Positions 19,675 through 26,941 of a stretch of DNA of 64,000 nucleotides are shown piece after piece; positions within the stretch are counted from its first letter, which is position 1; each line of letters begins with the position of its first letter. The stretch lies in contig NZ_CP029608.1 in the NCBI RefSeq assembly GCF_003352185.1, positions 1,922,001-1,986,000 of the forward strand, read 5' to 3'. Both the position numbers and the translations under genes were made by a program. The notes below the pieces were generated by a model. That model ran no database searches, was not told the DNA's origin, and saw nothing but the letters and a program-made list of their open reading frames with translations. The DNA comes from Pseudomonas kribbensis. GTDB lineage: Bacteria > Pseudomonadota > Gammaproteobacteria > Pseudomonadales > Pseudomonadaceae.

Positions 19675-20883
19675 ATGAGTTCGATGTGGCGTACGTGCGG
19701 TTGGGTGTTGCTGGGGAGTGCGCTGATTCTGGCGTTGTCATTGGGTGTGCGGCATGGTTTCGGGCTGTTCCTGTCGCCGATGAGTGCCCAGTTTGGCTGG
19801 GGCCGTGAGGTATTCGCTTTCGCCATCGCCTTGCAGAACCTGATCTGGGGCCTGGCACAACCCTTCACTGGCGCGCTGGCTGACCGCTTCGGCGCGGCAA
19901 AAGTGGTGCTGATCGGCGGCGTGCTCTACGCCTTGGGCCTGGTGTTCATGGGGCTGTCGGAGACCGCTTTGGGCCTGTCCCTGAGTGCCGGTTTGCTGAT
20001 CGGTATCGGGCTCTCCGGCACTTCTTTCTCGGTGATTCTCGGTGTGGTCGGGCGTGCCGTTCCGCCGGAAAAACGCAGTATGGGCATGGGGATCGCCAGC
20101 GCCGCCGGGTCCTTTGGTCAGTTCGCGATGTTGCCGGGCACCCTCGGGCTGATCGGCTGGCTGGGCTGGTCGGCGGCATTGCTGGTGCTGGGGCTGCTGG
20201 TGGCGCTGATCGTGCCGCTGGTGAGTATGCTCAAGGACAAGCCGCTGCCAGTGCTCGGGCATGAACAAACCCTGTCTGAAGCCCTGCGTGAAGCTTGCTC
20301 GCATTCCGGGTTCTGGCTGCTGGCGTTCGGCTTCTTCGTCTGCGGTTTCCAGGTGGTGTTCATCGGTGTGCACCTGCCGGCGTATCTGGTGGACCAGCAT
20401 TTGCCGGCCACCGTCGGCACCACGGTGCTGGCGTTGATCGGGCTGTTCAACATCTTCGGCACCTACACCGCTGGCTGGCTCGGCGGGCGCATGTCCAAGC
20501 CGCGCTTGCTGACCGGGCTGTACCTGCTGCGGGCGGTGGTGATCGTGCTGTTCCTGTGGCTGCCGGTGACGACGACTACGGCGTATCTGTTCGGTATGGC
20601 GATGGGGTTCCTGTGGCTGTCGACCGTGCCGTTGACCAACGGTACGGTGGCGACCTTGTTTGGCGTGCGAAACCTGTCCATGCTCGGCGGGATCGTATTC
20701 CTGTTCCATCAGCTCGGCTCGTTCCTCGGCGGCTGGCTGGGCGGGGTGGTGTATGACCGTACCGGGAGTTATGACTTGATCTGGCAAGTGGCGATTCTCT
20801 TGAGCCTGTTGGCGGCCGCGCTGAACTGGCCGGTGCGCGAGCGTCCGGTCGAGCGTCTGCAGGCCCGTACGAGCGCGGCATGA
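19675..20883 (+). CDS. MFS transporter
   Basis: 402 aa with 12 predicted membrane segments. The loop 2-3 region FTGALADRFGAAKVVLIGG is the major-facilitator A-motif. It resembles MFS members related to monocarboxylate or cyanate transporters, but the substrate cannot be read from sequence. A CTGGAG ribosome site precedes the ATG. It is regulated with the MarR gene by the shared palindrome, and its stop overlaps the start of a 41-aa small membrane ORF. Confidence 0.85.
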   Translation: MSSMWRTCGWVLLGSALILALSLGVRHGFGLFLSPMSAQFGWGREVFAFAIALQNLIWGLAQPFTGALADRFGAAKVVLIGGVLYALGLVFMGLSETALGLSLSAGLLIGIGLSGTSFSVILGVVGRAVPPEKRSMGMGIASAAGSFGQFAMLPGTLGLIGWLGWSAALLVLGLLVALIVPLVSMLKDKPLPVLGHEQTLSEALREACSHSGFWLLAFGFFVCGFQVVFIGVHLPAYLVDQHLPATVGTTVLALIGLFNIFGTYTAGWLGGRMSKPRLLTGLYLLRAVVIVLFLWLPVTTTTAYLFGMAMGFLWLSTVPLTNGTVATLFGVRNLSMLGGIVFLFHQLGSFLGGWLGGVVYDRTGSYDLIWQVAILLSLLAAALNWPVRERPVERLQARTSAA

Positions 20884-21005
20884 TGCGGATCTGGCCACGA
20901 ATCGCCATCACCGCATTCGGCGCTGTCTTGCTGGCGCTGGTGTGGTGGGGCTGGCATCAGGGCGGCCTGGCGCTGATGCAGTTGGGCATGGGCGCTTGCC
21001 TGTAG
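20880..21005 (+). CDS. Small membrane protein (hypothetical, 41 aa)
   Basis: 41 codons starting with an ATGA overlap onto the MFS stop. The product has a positive N-terminus (MMRIWPR) followed by one strongly hydrophobic helix with two adjacent Trp residues. There is no known function. The overlap suggests translational coupling with the exporter. It could be a non-coding tail, so confidence is modest. Confidence 0.45.
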   Translation: MMRIWPRIAITAFGAVLLALVWWGWHQGGLALMQLGMGACL

Positions 21006-21057
21006 GCTCTGAGGGCGAGTAACGTCGGATTCTGACGACTGCTCAAGGATGCCCGAC

Positions 21058-21618
21058 ATGCTCAAGCGCTGGTGTGCTGTTCCCGTGTTGCTGATGGCGT
21101 TGACCGGACTGGCCCGGGCCGCCGACTGTCCGGAATTGCTGCAAGGTTCGCTGCCCAAATTGCGGGCCAAGGAATCCATCGACCTGTGCCAGCGCTACGC
21201 CGACAAGCCGCTGGTGGTGATCAACACCGCCAGCTTCTGTGGTTTCGCCCCGCAGTTCGAAGGTCTCGAAGCGCTCAATCAGCGCTACAAGGCGCAAGGG
21301 CTGGAAATGCTCGGCGTACCCTCCAATGACTTCAAGCAAGAGTCCAAGGACAGCGCCGAGACCGCCAAGGTCTGCTACGCCAACTACGGCGTGACGTTCA
21401 CCATGACCGAGCCGCAGAAAGTCCGTGGTGACGGTGCAACCCATCTGTTCCAGGTGCTGGCCGCGCAAAGCAGTGCGCCGAAGTGGAATTTCTATAAATA
21501 CGTGGTCGATCGTCAGGGCAAGGTGATCGCCAATTTCTCCAGTCTGACCAAACCGGATGATCCGGAATTTCTCGCGGCCATCGAGAAAGCCATTGCGTCG
21601 AAACCGCTGAAACCCTGA
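21058..21618 (+). CDS. Glutathione peroxidase family, exported
   Basis: 186 aa from the ATG at 21058, which has AAGGA 9 nt upstream; the ATG at 21049 overlaps that site. A signal peptide (to about ARA, residue 20) puts it in the periplasm. The thioredoxin fold has the peroxidatic Cys61 in [18 protein letters not shown] and a conserved Trp in [10 protein letters not shown]. The usual CNQFG segment reads PSNDF here, so the tetrad Gln appears replaced by Asp. The reductant is probably a thiol protein rather than glutathione. Confidence 0.85.
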   Translation: MLKRWCAVPVLLMALTGLARAADCPELLQGSLPKLRAKESIDLCQRYADKPLVVINTASFCGFAPQFEGLEALNQRYKAQGLEMLGVPSNDFKQESKDSAETAKVCYANYGVTFTMTEPQKVRGDGATHLFQVLAAQSSAPKWNFYKYVVDRQGKVIANFSSLTKPDDPEFLAAIEKAIASKPLKP

Positions 21619-21623
21619 TCGAC

Positions 21624-21674
21624 GCCCACTAAAAAGCCCCGCCTCTGCAAAGAGAGCGGGGCTTTTTAGTGGGC
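21624..21674. terminator. Bidirectional Rho-independent terminator
   Basis: A 19-bp perfect inverted repeat (21624-21642 with 21656-21674) contains AAAAAGCCCCGC and GCGGGGCTTTTT. It separates the convergent peroxidase and FadL-type genes. Confidence 0.88.
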
Positions 21675-21715
21675 GAGGCCTCAAATGGTAAAGAGCTCAG
21701 CCTCGCCGTGCAGCA

Positions 21716-22987
21716 TCAGAAGCGGTAGGTCGCACCGACACCGAAACCGTTTGCCGAGTTTTCATACTTGGCATCGTAGGTCTGGCCACGATCGTTTTCG
21801 TTGCGGATCTTGACGGCTTCTTCCTTCAGGTACGAGTAGGCGACATCGATGGTCAGGTCGTCAGTCGGGCTCCAGCCGGCACCGATGCTGAAGATGGTCC
21901 GGTCACCGGTCGGGATGCGCGGCGAACGGTCGACGTTGTTGGTCGGCGACTGGTCGAAGGTCAGACCGGTACGCAGTACCCATTCCTTGTTCAACTGGTA
22001 GGAAGTACCGACGGCGTAAGCCCAGCTGTCATGCCAGTTCTGCTCTTCGGTGATTTCACCGAACTGACCGGCCAGCAGAGGCTGTACACCGGAGTTCTTG
22101 ACGGTGATCTTTTCCAGCTGGCTCCAGCGGGTCCAGGTGGTACCGGCGTAGACGTTCCAGCGGTCGTTGATCGCCTGGGTGACCGAGAAGTCCACGGACT
22201 CAGGGGTAGTGATCTTCAGCGAAGCGTCGTACTTCTGGCTGGCGCCCAGGCCGACTGCGGCCAGTGCACCGTAGTTGACCTTGGTGTTGCCTTCGAGCTT
22301 GTAGTCGACTTTCGAGTGGTAAGTCAGGCCCAGGCGAGTGGTATCGGTCGCTTGTACCAGAACACCGATGTTGTAGCCCAGTGCGGTGTCGTCACCCTTG
22401 ATCTTGACCTTGCCGTCCGGCAGGGCCTGGGTGATCGACAGGTTGGATTCCAGGGTGCCGTCGATGCGGTTGATGGTCGGACCGAAACCGATCGACACAA
22501 CGTCGTTGAACTTGTAGCTGACGGTTGGCTGGAAGGTGATGACTTGTACTTCGGACTTGCTGCCGAAGTAGCGGCCGGCAAAGCCTTTTTCATAGTCGGT
22601 AATCAGGCCGAAGGGTACGTATACACCCAGGCCGAATGCCCAATGCTCATCGATCGGCTTGACGTAGAAACCCATAGGAACTGAGGTGAAGGGCACCATG
22701 TCGCCTTTGTTGCTGCCGCCGTTGGGGCTGGAGCTGGCGTCGCTGATATCGGTCTTGGCATCGAGGAATGCAACGCCACCGGTGACTTGTTCGCGAGTGA
22801 GGCGCGACATGCCGGCAGGGTTGCCGTAAACAGTGCTTGCGTCGTCGGCAGAAGAAGATCGCCCGGCGTACCCAGTCCCCATCCCGCTGATGCTGTGTTC
22901 GTTGATGGCAAAGCCAGCGGCGAAAATCTGCGTGGATGCCAGGGAAACGGCGAGGCTGATGGTGGTTTTGAGCATTACTTTTTTCAT
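21716..22987 (-). CDS. OmpP1/FadL family outer-membrane transporter
   Basis: 423 aa with a cleavable signal peptide (after FAA near residue 24) and a mature N-terminus GFAINEHSISGMG that forms the FadL hatch region. YGNPAGMSRL is a family hallmark. The rest shows alternating beta-strand character, with a C-terminal aromatic (GATYRF) suited to BAM recognition. It probably imports long-chain fatty acids or other hydrophobic molecules. AGGAG lies before the ATG. Monocistronic. Confidence 0.9.
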   Translation of the reverse strand: MKKVMLKTTISLAVSLASTQIFAAGFAINEHSISGMGTGYAGRSSSADDASTVYGNPAGMSRLTREQVTGGVAFLDAKTDISDASSSPNGGSNKGDMVPFTSVPMGFYVKPIDEHWAFGLGVYVPFGLITDYEKGFAGRYFGSKSEVQVITFQPTVSYKFNDVVSIGFGPTINRIDGTLESNLSITQALPDGKVKIKGDDTALGYNIGVLVQATDTTRLGLTYHSKVDYKLEGNTKVNYGALAAVGLGASQKYDASLKITTPESVDFSVTQAINDRWNVYAGTTWTRWSQLEKITVKNSGVQPLLAGQFGEITEEQNWHDSWAYAVGTSYQLNKEWVLRTGLTFDQSPTNNVDRSPRIPTGDRTIFSIGAGWSPTDDLTIDVAYSYLKEEAVKIRNENDRGQTYDAKYENSANGFGVGATYRF

Positions 22988-23133
22988 TATTAGAACTCCT
23001 GGTGATCACCGGGGCGAAAATTACCAACATTTTCGTCCCAGCGCTATAGTCCGTATGGCTTGAGTTAGAGCGGTTTTGTAGGACAATCCGACCAGATTCG
23101 CGACCCGTTGGCCGATCTTGCGAAACCGGTGAG

Positions 23134-23616
23134 TCAGCACGCGACCTGATTCAGCGGTGAAACACAGGTCTGCCATGCACAGGTGAAGTCGCGCAGGCGA
23201 CCCTGGGGTTGAAAGGTCTGACGCCAGATACGGGCCATTGCGAGCAGGTCGCCCGGGTCGGGGAGGGTGGGGGTCTGTTCTTCCACCAGCAGCCACGCGA
23301 TGGCGGTGGCGTAACGCAGATTGACGGTCAGTTCAAGGTGGGGACTGCTGAGAAAGGCATGCTGGCTGGCGAGGCCGCGAACCAGGCTGGCGCGCTCCGG
23401 ATCGAGCGCCAGGTAGTGGTCCCACAGCGCCTGGTGGCGATGCTCGGCAATCCGGTACAGGCCGTGGCCGCGGCGGTCATGCAGGGCTGAACCCAGGGCG
23501 GACTGGCTGGCGGCGATGCCCAGCAGCAGGGATTCGGCGGTGGCGCAGTGACGTCCCAGATAAATCAGCGTGGGACGGATCACATAGCGGCACAGTTCGC
23601 TGGCAGCGATACCCAT
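23134..23616 (-). CDS. Hypothetical protein
   Basis: 160 aa, predicted mostly helical and soluble, with a GAGGG site before the ATG. The N-terminus MGIAASELCRYVIRPTL and RRGHGLYRIAEHRHQALWDHYL look conserved, but I cannot name the family. The RGHGLYRIAE wording loosely recalls lysozyme-like or phage-associated proteins, without a visible active site. Its place upstream of fadL on the same strand is separated by about 146 bp, so co-transcription is uncertain. Confidence 0.65.
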   Translation of the reverse strand: MGIAASELCRYVIRPTLIYLGRHCATAESLLLGIAASQSALGSALHDRRGHGLYRIAEHRHQALWDHYLALDPERASLVRGLASQHAFLSSPHLELTVNLRYATAIAWLLVEEQTPTLPDPGDLLAMARIWRQTFQPQGRLRDFTCAWQTCVSPLNQVAC

Positions 23617-23840
23617 AAAACCCTCGGATCTTGTTATTGGGCGGCGAGACCTGAAGGGGAGCTTGGCAGCTGTGGATCGAATCAGGCTCGCCGGAAGCGG
23701 ATCACGCCGCTTGAGTTGAAGTGTAGTGTCATATTCGCGACGTAAAGGCCTGTTTTTAAAATATTTCCGGCGGGCAGTTATAACCGTTATACCGGTTGGT
23801 GCTTAACCGGGAAGGGTAAAAAGAGAAACATCGGGCAATA

Positions 23841-23872
23841 AAAAGCCCCGCGTTTCAGGCGGGGCTTTTGCT
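23841..23872. terminator. Rho-independent terminator
   Basis: AAAAGCCCCGC and GCGGGGCTTTT pair across a 7-nt loop. It lies 20 bp beyond the stop of the leftward 74-aa gene and carries a T tract in both directions. Confidence 0.8.
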
Positions 23873-23892
23873 TTTGCAGCCATTTTGGCCTC

Positions 23893-24117
23893 TCAGGCGA
23901 TCAATGCCTGACGGGTGCGATCAATCACGGCCTGCAGCGGTTCGGCGCTGGAGTATTGATCAGGGTACAGACGCTCGCTGTGGCGGGCGATCCCGTGCTC
24001 ATTGACCACGGTGAAGCTGAAGCAGCCTTTGCGAGCGGCCATGATCAGGCAGTTCATTGGAGCAAAAGCGTTGGTTAGGGTGCGAATGGCATCCTGAGTC
24101 TGGATTTGAGTAGACAT
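23893..24117 (-). CDS. Small hypothetical protein
   Basis: 74 aa soluble protein (starts MSTQIQTQDAIRTL). A helix is followed by a short beta region and an Arg-rich C-terminal helix. It resembles small uncharacterised Pseudomonas proteins of the DUF3509 sort, but I am not certain of that assignment. It has its own strong terminator immediately downstream and a long non-coding region upstream, so it is a single-gene unit. Confidence 0.65.
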   Translation of the reverse strand: MSTQIQTQDAIRTLTNAFAPMNCLIMAARKGCFSFTVVNEHGIARHSERLYPDQYSSAEPLQAVIDRTRQALIA

Positions 24118-24579
24118 AGTTATTAGGTGTTCCTACAAATGACACGGATAAGAACCGTGCAACGTTAAAACGTTCCAGTAACGCAGACCACCATTGGTCG
24201 AACGAAGAACCCGACTGGAACAAAGCAGCCAGTTTGAAGCGCTGATAAGTTGGCGCGCTTGGGCTGGCAGGTAGGTACTTAGGAGGACAGGCAACACATC
24301 GAGGGCAGAGGTTCTGGGCCCGGGGTGAAGATCCTGATCAATTTGCAGGTTGGTTCGGTCAGAGTAAGGGCTCTTTGCAACATCCTTTGATTCGATTCAA
24401 AGGCTGTGTCGTCGCAAGATTTACCTGGAAACCATCGAGGGGTCGGTCCCGCTTTGTCGGTAGAGGCTTCTCCGAGAGAAGGCTGACCGAGGGGGTTGTT
24501 CGACCGGAATTGACTTTCAGCTTGGTACTAACGCCGCGGATACTAACGGAACACGTCGAGGAAGGCAAACCTGATTTTT

Positions 24580-24780
24580 AAAAAGAACAGACGGACTGTT
24601 CCTTGAGCCCCGGCCCCGCCCCGATTTGGCTCACATTCCGACCGTCGGTCGTCGCGGTGGGCAAGCCGAACAAGCACAGCGCAGGGGCTTATCCCCAGCC
24701 CGGCTGGCAAAACGACCCGAAAAAGCGCACCGATATAACCGCGTAACAGGTACTTGTGCACATTAGTTGCGCGGACGGTA
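24580..24780 (-). ncRNA. Candidate small RNA ending in a strong terminator
   Basis: On the minus strand GAACAG-TCCGT-CTGTTC is followed by TTTTT, a compact Rho-independent terminator. About 160 nt upstream an ATG opens a frame (MHKYLLRGYIGALFR...) that reads straight through the hairpin, which fits a small RNA with an internal short frame better than a normal gene. The 5' end is not defined and no good promoter was found. Inference only. Confidence 0.3.
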
Positions 24781-24941
24781 ACGACGCTGTCACATCGAAC
24801 CTGACCCCGGTGGCTGCCTGTAACGAAAGTTTAAGTCAATGAAAAACATCGCTTTTTTTTACTGGTGAAAAAATCGTCAGTTTGACTGCGGGCCCCATTC
24901 CATAAGGCTTTGCGGCGTGTGGAGGGCGGTTGTCCACTGAG

Positions 24942-24963
24942 TTATCCACAGCTTCTGTGGATT
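24942..24963. promoter_or_regulatory. DnaA-box-like inverted repeat
   Basis: TTATCCACA (24942-24950) matches the consensus DnaA box. It overlaps an 8-bp dyad ATCCACAG-ctt-CTGTGGAT whose right half is a weaker box (TGTGGATTG). It lies about 105 bp upstream of the Sel1-type gene. Confidence 0.45.
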
Positions 24964-25068
24964 GTCCCGAGCGCTTGCTCTAGCACGGGCGTGCCGGGTT
25001 TTTTCGACTTTACCTGTGCGAAAAAAAGAGTAGAGTGGCGCGCCCTCCGATCTGTCCCACAGTGCTTT

Positions 25069-25392
25069 ATGAAGTTTCGTTCATCTCCAGATTCTGTTAC
25101 TTCCCAACCCCCTCGTGTTACCGCTCCCAAGCGATTTTCCGTGCGCGTGGCCGAATGGCTGCTCGACAGCCCGCGCCTGGGCGACAGCCAGAACGCCAAA
25201 CACCTCGCCGGCCGCCTGCTCAAGCAACCCGCCCGGGAAGGCGTGGTCGTGGCGCAAAGCCGCCTCGGTCAGTTGATGTGCCGTGAGTGCGGCAACGCAC
25301 GGGATCGTCGTATCGGCCAGGACCTGCTGCGTCAGGCCGCCCGTGCGGGTGATCGGCGTGCGCAACAGGAACTCGGCCTGATCGAAGACTGA
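25069..25392 (+). CDS. Sel1/TPR-like repeat small protein
   Basis: 107 aa from the ATG at 25069; the open frame extends upstream without a ribosome site. The C-terminal half reads VVAQSRLGQLMCRECGN...GQDLLRQAARAGDRRAQQELG, which fits one and a half Sel1 (TPR-like) repeats, a protein-protein interaction fold. There is no signal peptide. It precedes rmuC by about 60 bp and may be co-transcribed with it. Confidence 0.7.
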   Translation: MKFRSSPDSVTSQPPRVTAPKRFSVRVAEWLLDSPRLGDSQNAKHLAGRLLKQPAREGVVVAQSRLGQLMCRECGNARDRRIGQDLLRQAARAGDRRAQQELGLIED

Positions 25393-25453
25393 GCTGTCCA
25401 AGACCTGACGCCTTGGTTAACCTTCAGGCTTTATCGGATCGGCGGGAATCACT

Positions 25454-26932
25454 ATGGCGATGGACTTGACCAGCATCTTGCTCGGCTTGGCAGGCGCGGC
25501 GTTACCGCTGCTGGCGCTGGCCTGGCAACTGCAGCGCCGGGCCAGTCATGGCGAGTCCGAAGTTGCGTTGCTCGAAGAGCGTCTGGCCACGGCGCAACTG
25601 GCCCAGGACGGCCTCAACGCCCAGCTCGAAGCCTGTCGCGACGAAATCGCCGATCTCGGCCAGGCCAATGCCGCCAAACAAGCCGATCTCGCGGCCGTGC
25701 GTCGTGAGGTCGAACTGTTGCAGATCGAGCGTGACGACGCCCGTGACGCCGCCCATGCCTGGAACCTAGAGCGCGCCAGCAAGGAAGCCGAACTGCGGCG
25801 CCTGGATGCTCAGGCCGCTTCCCTGAATGCCGAATTGCGCGAGCAGCAGGAAAGCCATCAACAACGTCTCGATGACCTGCAAGGCTCCCGCGACGAGCTG
25901 CGTGCCCAATTCGCCGAACTGGCGGGCAAGATCTTCGACGAGCGTGAACAGCGTTTCGCCGAAACCAGCCAGCAGCGCCTCGGCCAATTGCTTGATCCCC
26001 TGAAAGAACGCATCCAGTCCTTCGAGAAGCGCGTCGAGGAAAGCTATCAGGCCGAAGCCCGCGAGCGCTTTTCCCTGGCCAAGGAACTGGAGCGCCTGCA
26101 GCAACTCAACCTGCGCTTGAGCGATGAAGCCACCAACCTGACCCGTGCCCTGAAAGGCCAGAAAACTCAGGGTAACTGGGGCGAACTGATCCTCGAGCGG
26201 GTGCTGGAACATGCCGGGCTGGAGAAGGGCCGCGAGTACCAGACCCAGGTCAACCTCAAGGGGCCGGACGGCGAGCGTTTCCAGCCGGACGTGATCATTT
26301 ACCTGCCGGGCGACAAGCAGGTGGTGGTCGACTCCAAGGTCAGCCTCACGGCGTACCAACAATATGTGGCGGCCGACGACGATGCGATTGGCCAGATCGC
26401 CATGAAGCAGCATGTGCTGTCGCTGCGCAGCCACGTCAAAGGACTGGCCGGCAAGGACTACAAACGTCTGGAAGGCCTGCACAGCCTTGATTTCGTCTTG
26501 CTGTTCGTGCCCATCGAAGCGGCGTTTTCCGCGGCGCTGCAAGCCGAGCCGACGCTGTTCCAGGAAGCCTTCGACCGCAATATCGTGATCGTCAGCCCGA
26601 CCACGCTGCTCGCCACCCTGCGGGTCATCGACAGTCTGTGGAAACAGGAGCGCCAGAGCCAGAACGCCCGGGAAATCGCCGAGCGTGCCGGATGGCTGTA
26701 CGACAAGTTCGTGCTGTTCATTCAGGATCTGGACGAAGTCGGCAATCGTCTGCAGCAACTGGACAAAGCCTACAGTGCAGCGCGTAACAAACTGACAGAA
26801 GGGCGCGGCAACCTGGTCAGCCGCAGCGAGCAGCTGAAATTGCTCGGCGCACGAGCGAGCAAGAGCCTGCCGGCAGATCTGCTGGAGCGCGCAATGACCG
26901 ACGCCGACGGGTTGGTCGAACTGCCTGAATAA
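25454..26932 (+). CDS. rmuC: DNA recombination protein RmuC
   Basis: 492 aa. An N-terminal membrane helix (residues ~5-22) is followed by a long coiled coil (about 30-215) and the conserved RmuC nuclease-like domain (about 230-450) with GQKTQGNWGELILERVLEH and VDSKVSLTAYQQYV. RmuC limits inversion-type rearrangements at short inverted repeats. It converges on the hybrid kinase gene with only 9 bp between stops. Confidence 0.93.
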   Translation: MAMDLTSILLGLAGAALPLLALAWQLQRRASHGESEVALLEERLATAQLAQDGLNAQLEACRDEIADLGQANAAKQADLAAVRREVELLQIERDDARDAAHAWNLERASKEAELRRLDAQAASLNAELREQQESHQQRLDDLQGSRDELRAQFAELAGKIFDEREQRFAETSQQRLGQLLDPLKERIQSFEKRVEESYQAEARERFSLAKELERLQQLNLRLSDEATNLTRALKGQKTQGNWGELILERVLEHAGLEKGREYQTQVNLKGPDGERFQPDVIIYLPGDKQVVVDSKVSLTAYQQYVAADDDAIGQIAMKQHVLSLRSHVKGLAGKDYKRLEGLHSLDFVLLFVPIEAAFSAALQAEPTLFQEAFDRNIVIVSPTTLLATLRVIDSLWKQERQSQNAREIAERAGWLYDKFVLFIQDLDEVGNRLQQLDKAYSAARNKLTEGRGNLVSRSEQLKLLGARASKSLPADLLERAMTDADGLVELPE

Positions 26933-26941
26933 GCCGCTCTT

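Larger units (their letters stand above)
24118..25068. other. 951-bp intergenic region without a confident protein gene
   Basis: The region is between a leftward 74-aa gene and the rightward Sel1-type gene. It holds a minus-strand terminator-like hairpin (24580-24601), an open frame running through that hairpin, and a DnaA-box-like inverted repeat (24942-24963). Candidate frames at 24359-24581 on both strands lack ribosome sites. Codon bias is unlike the neighbouring genes. Confidence 0.5.

Noticed and set aside
24359..24581. Overlapping 68-69-aa frames on both strands
   Set aside because: They have no ribosome site, are mutually antisense and lack coding bias.
24543..24761. 72-aa minus-strand frame (MHKYLLRGY...)
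   Set aside because: Not called as a protein gene because it reads through a strong terminator hairpin; kept as part of a possible small RNA instead.
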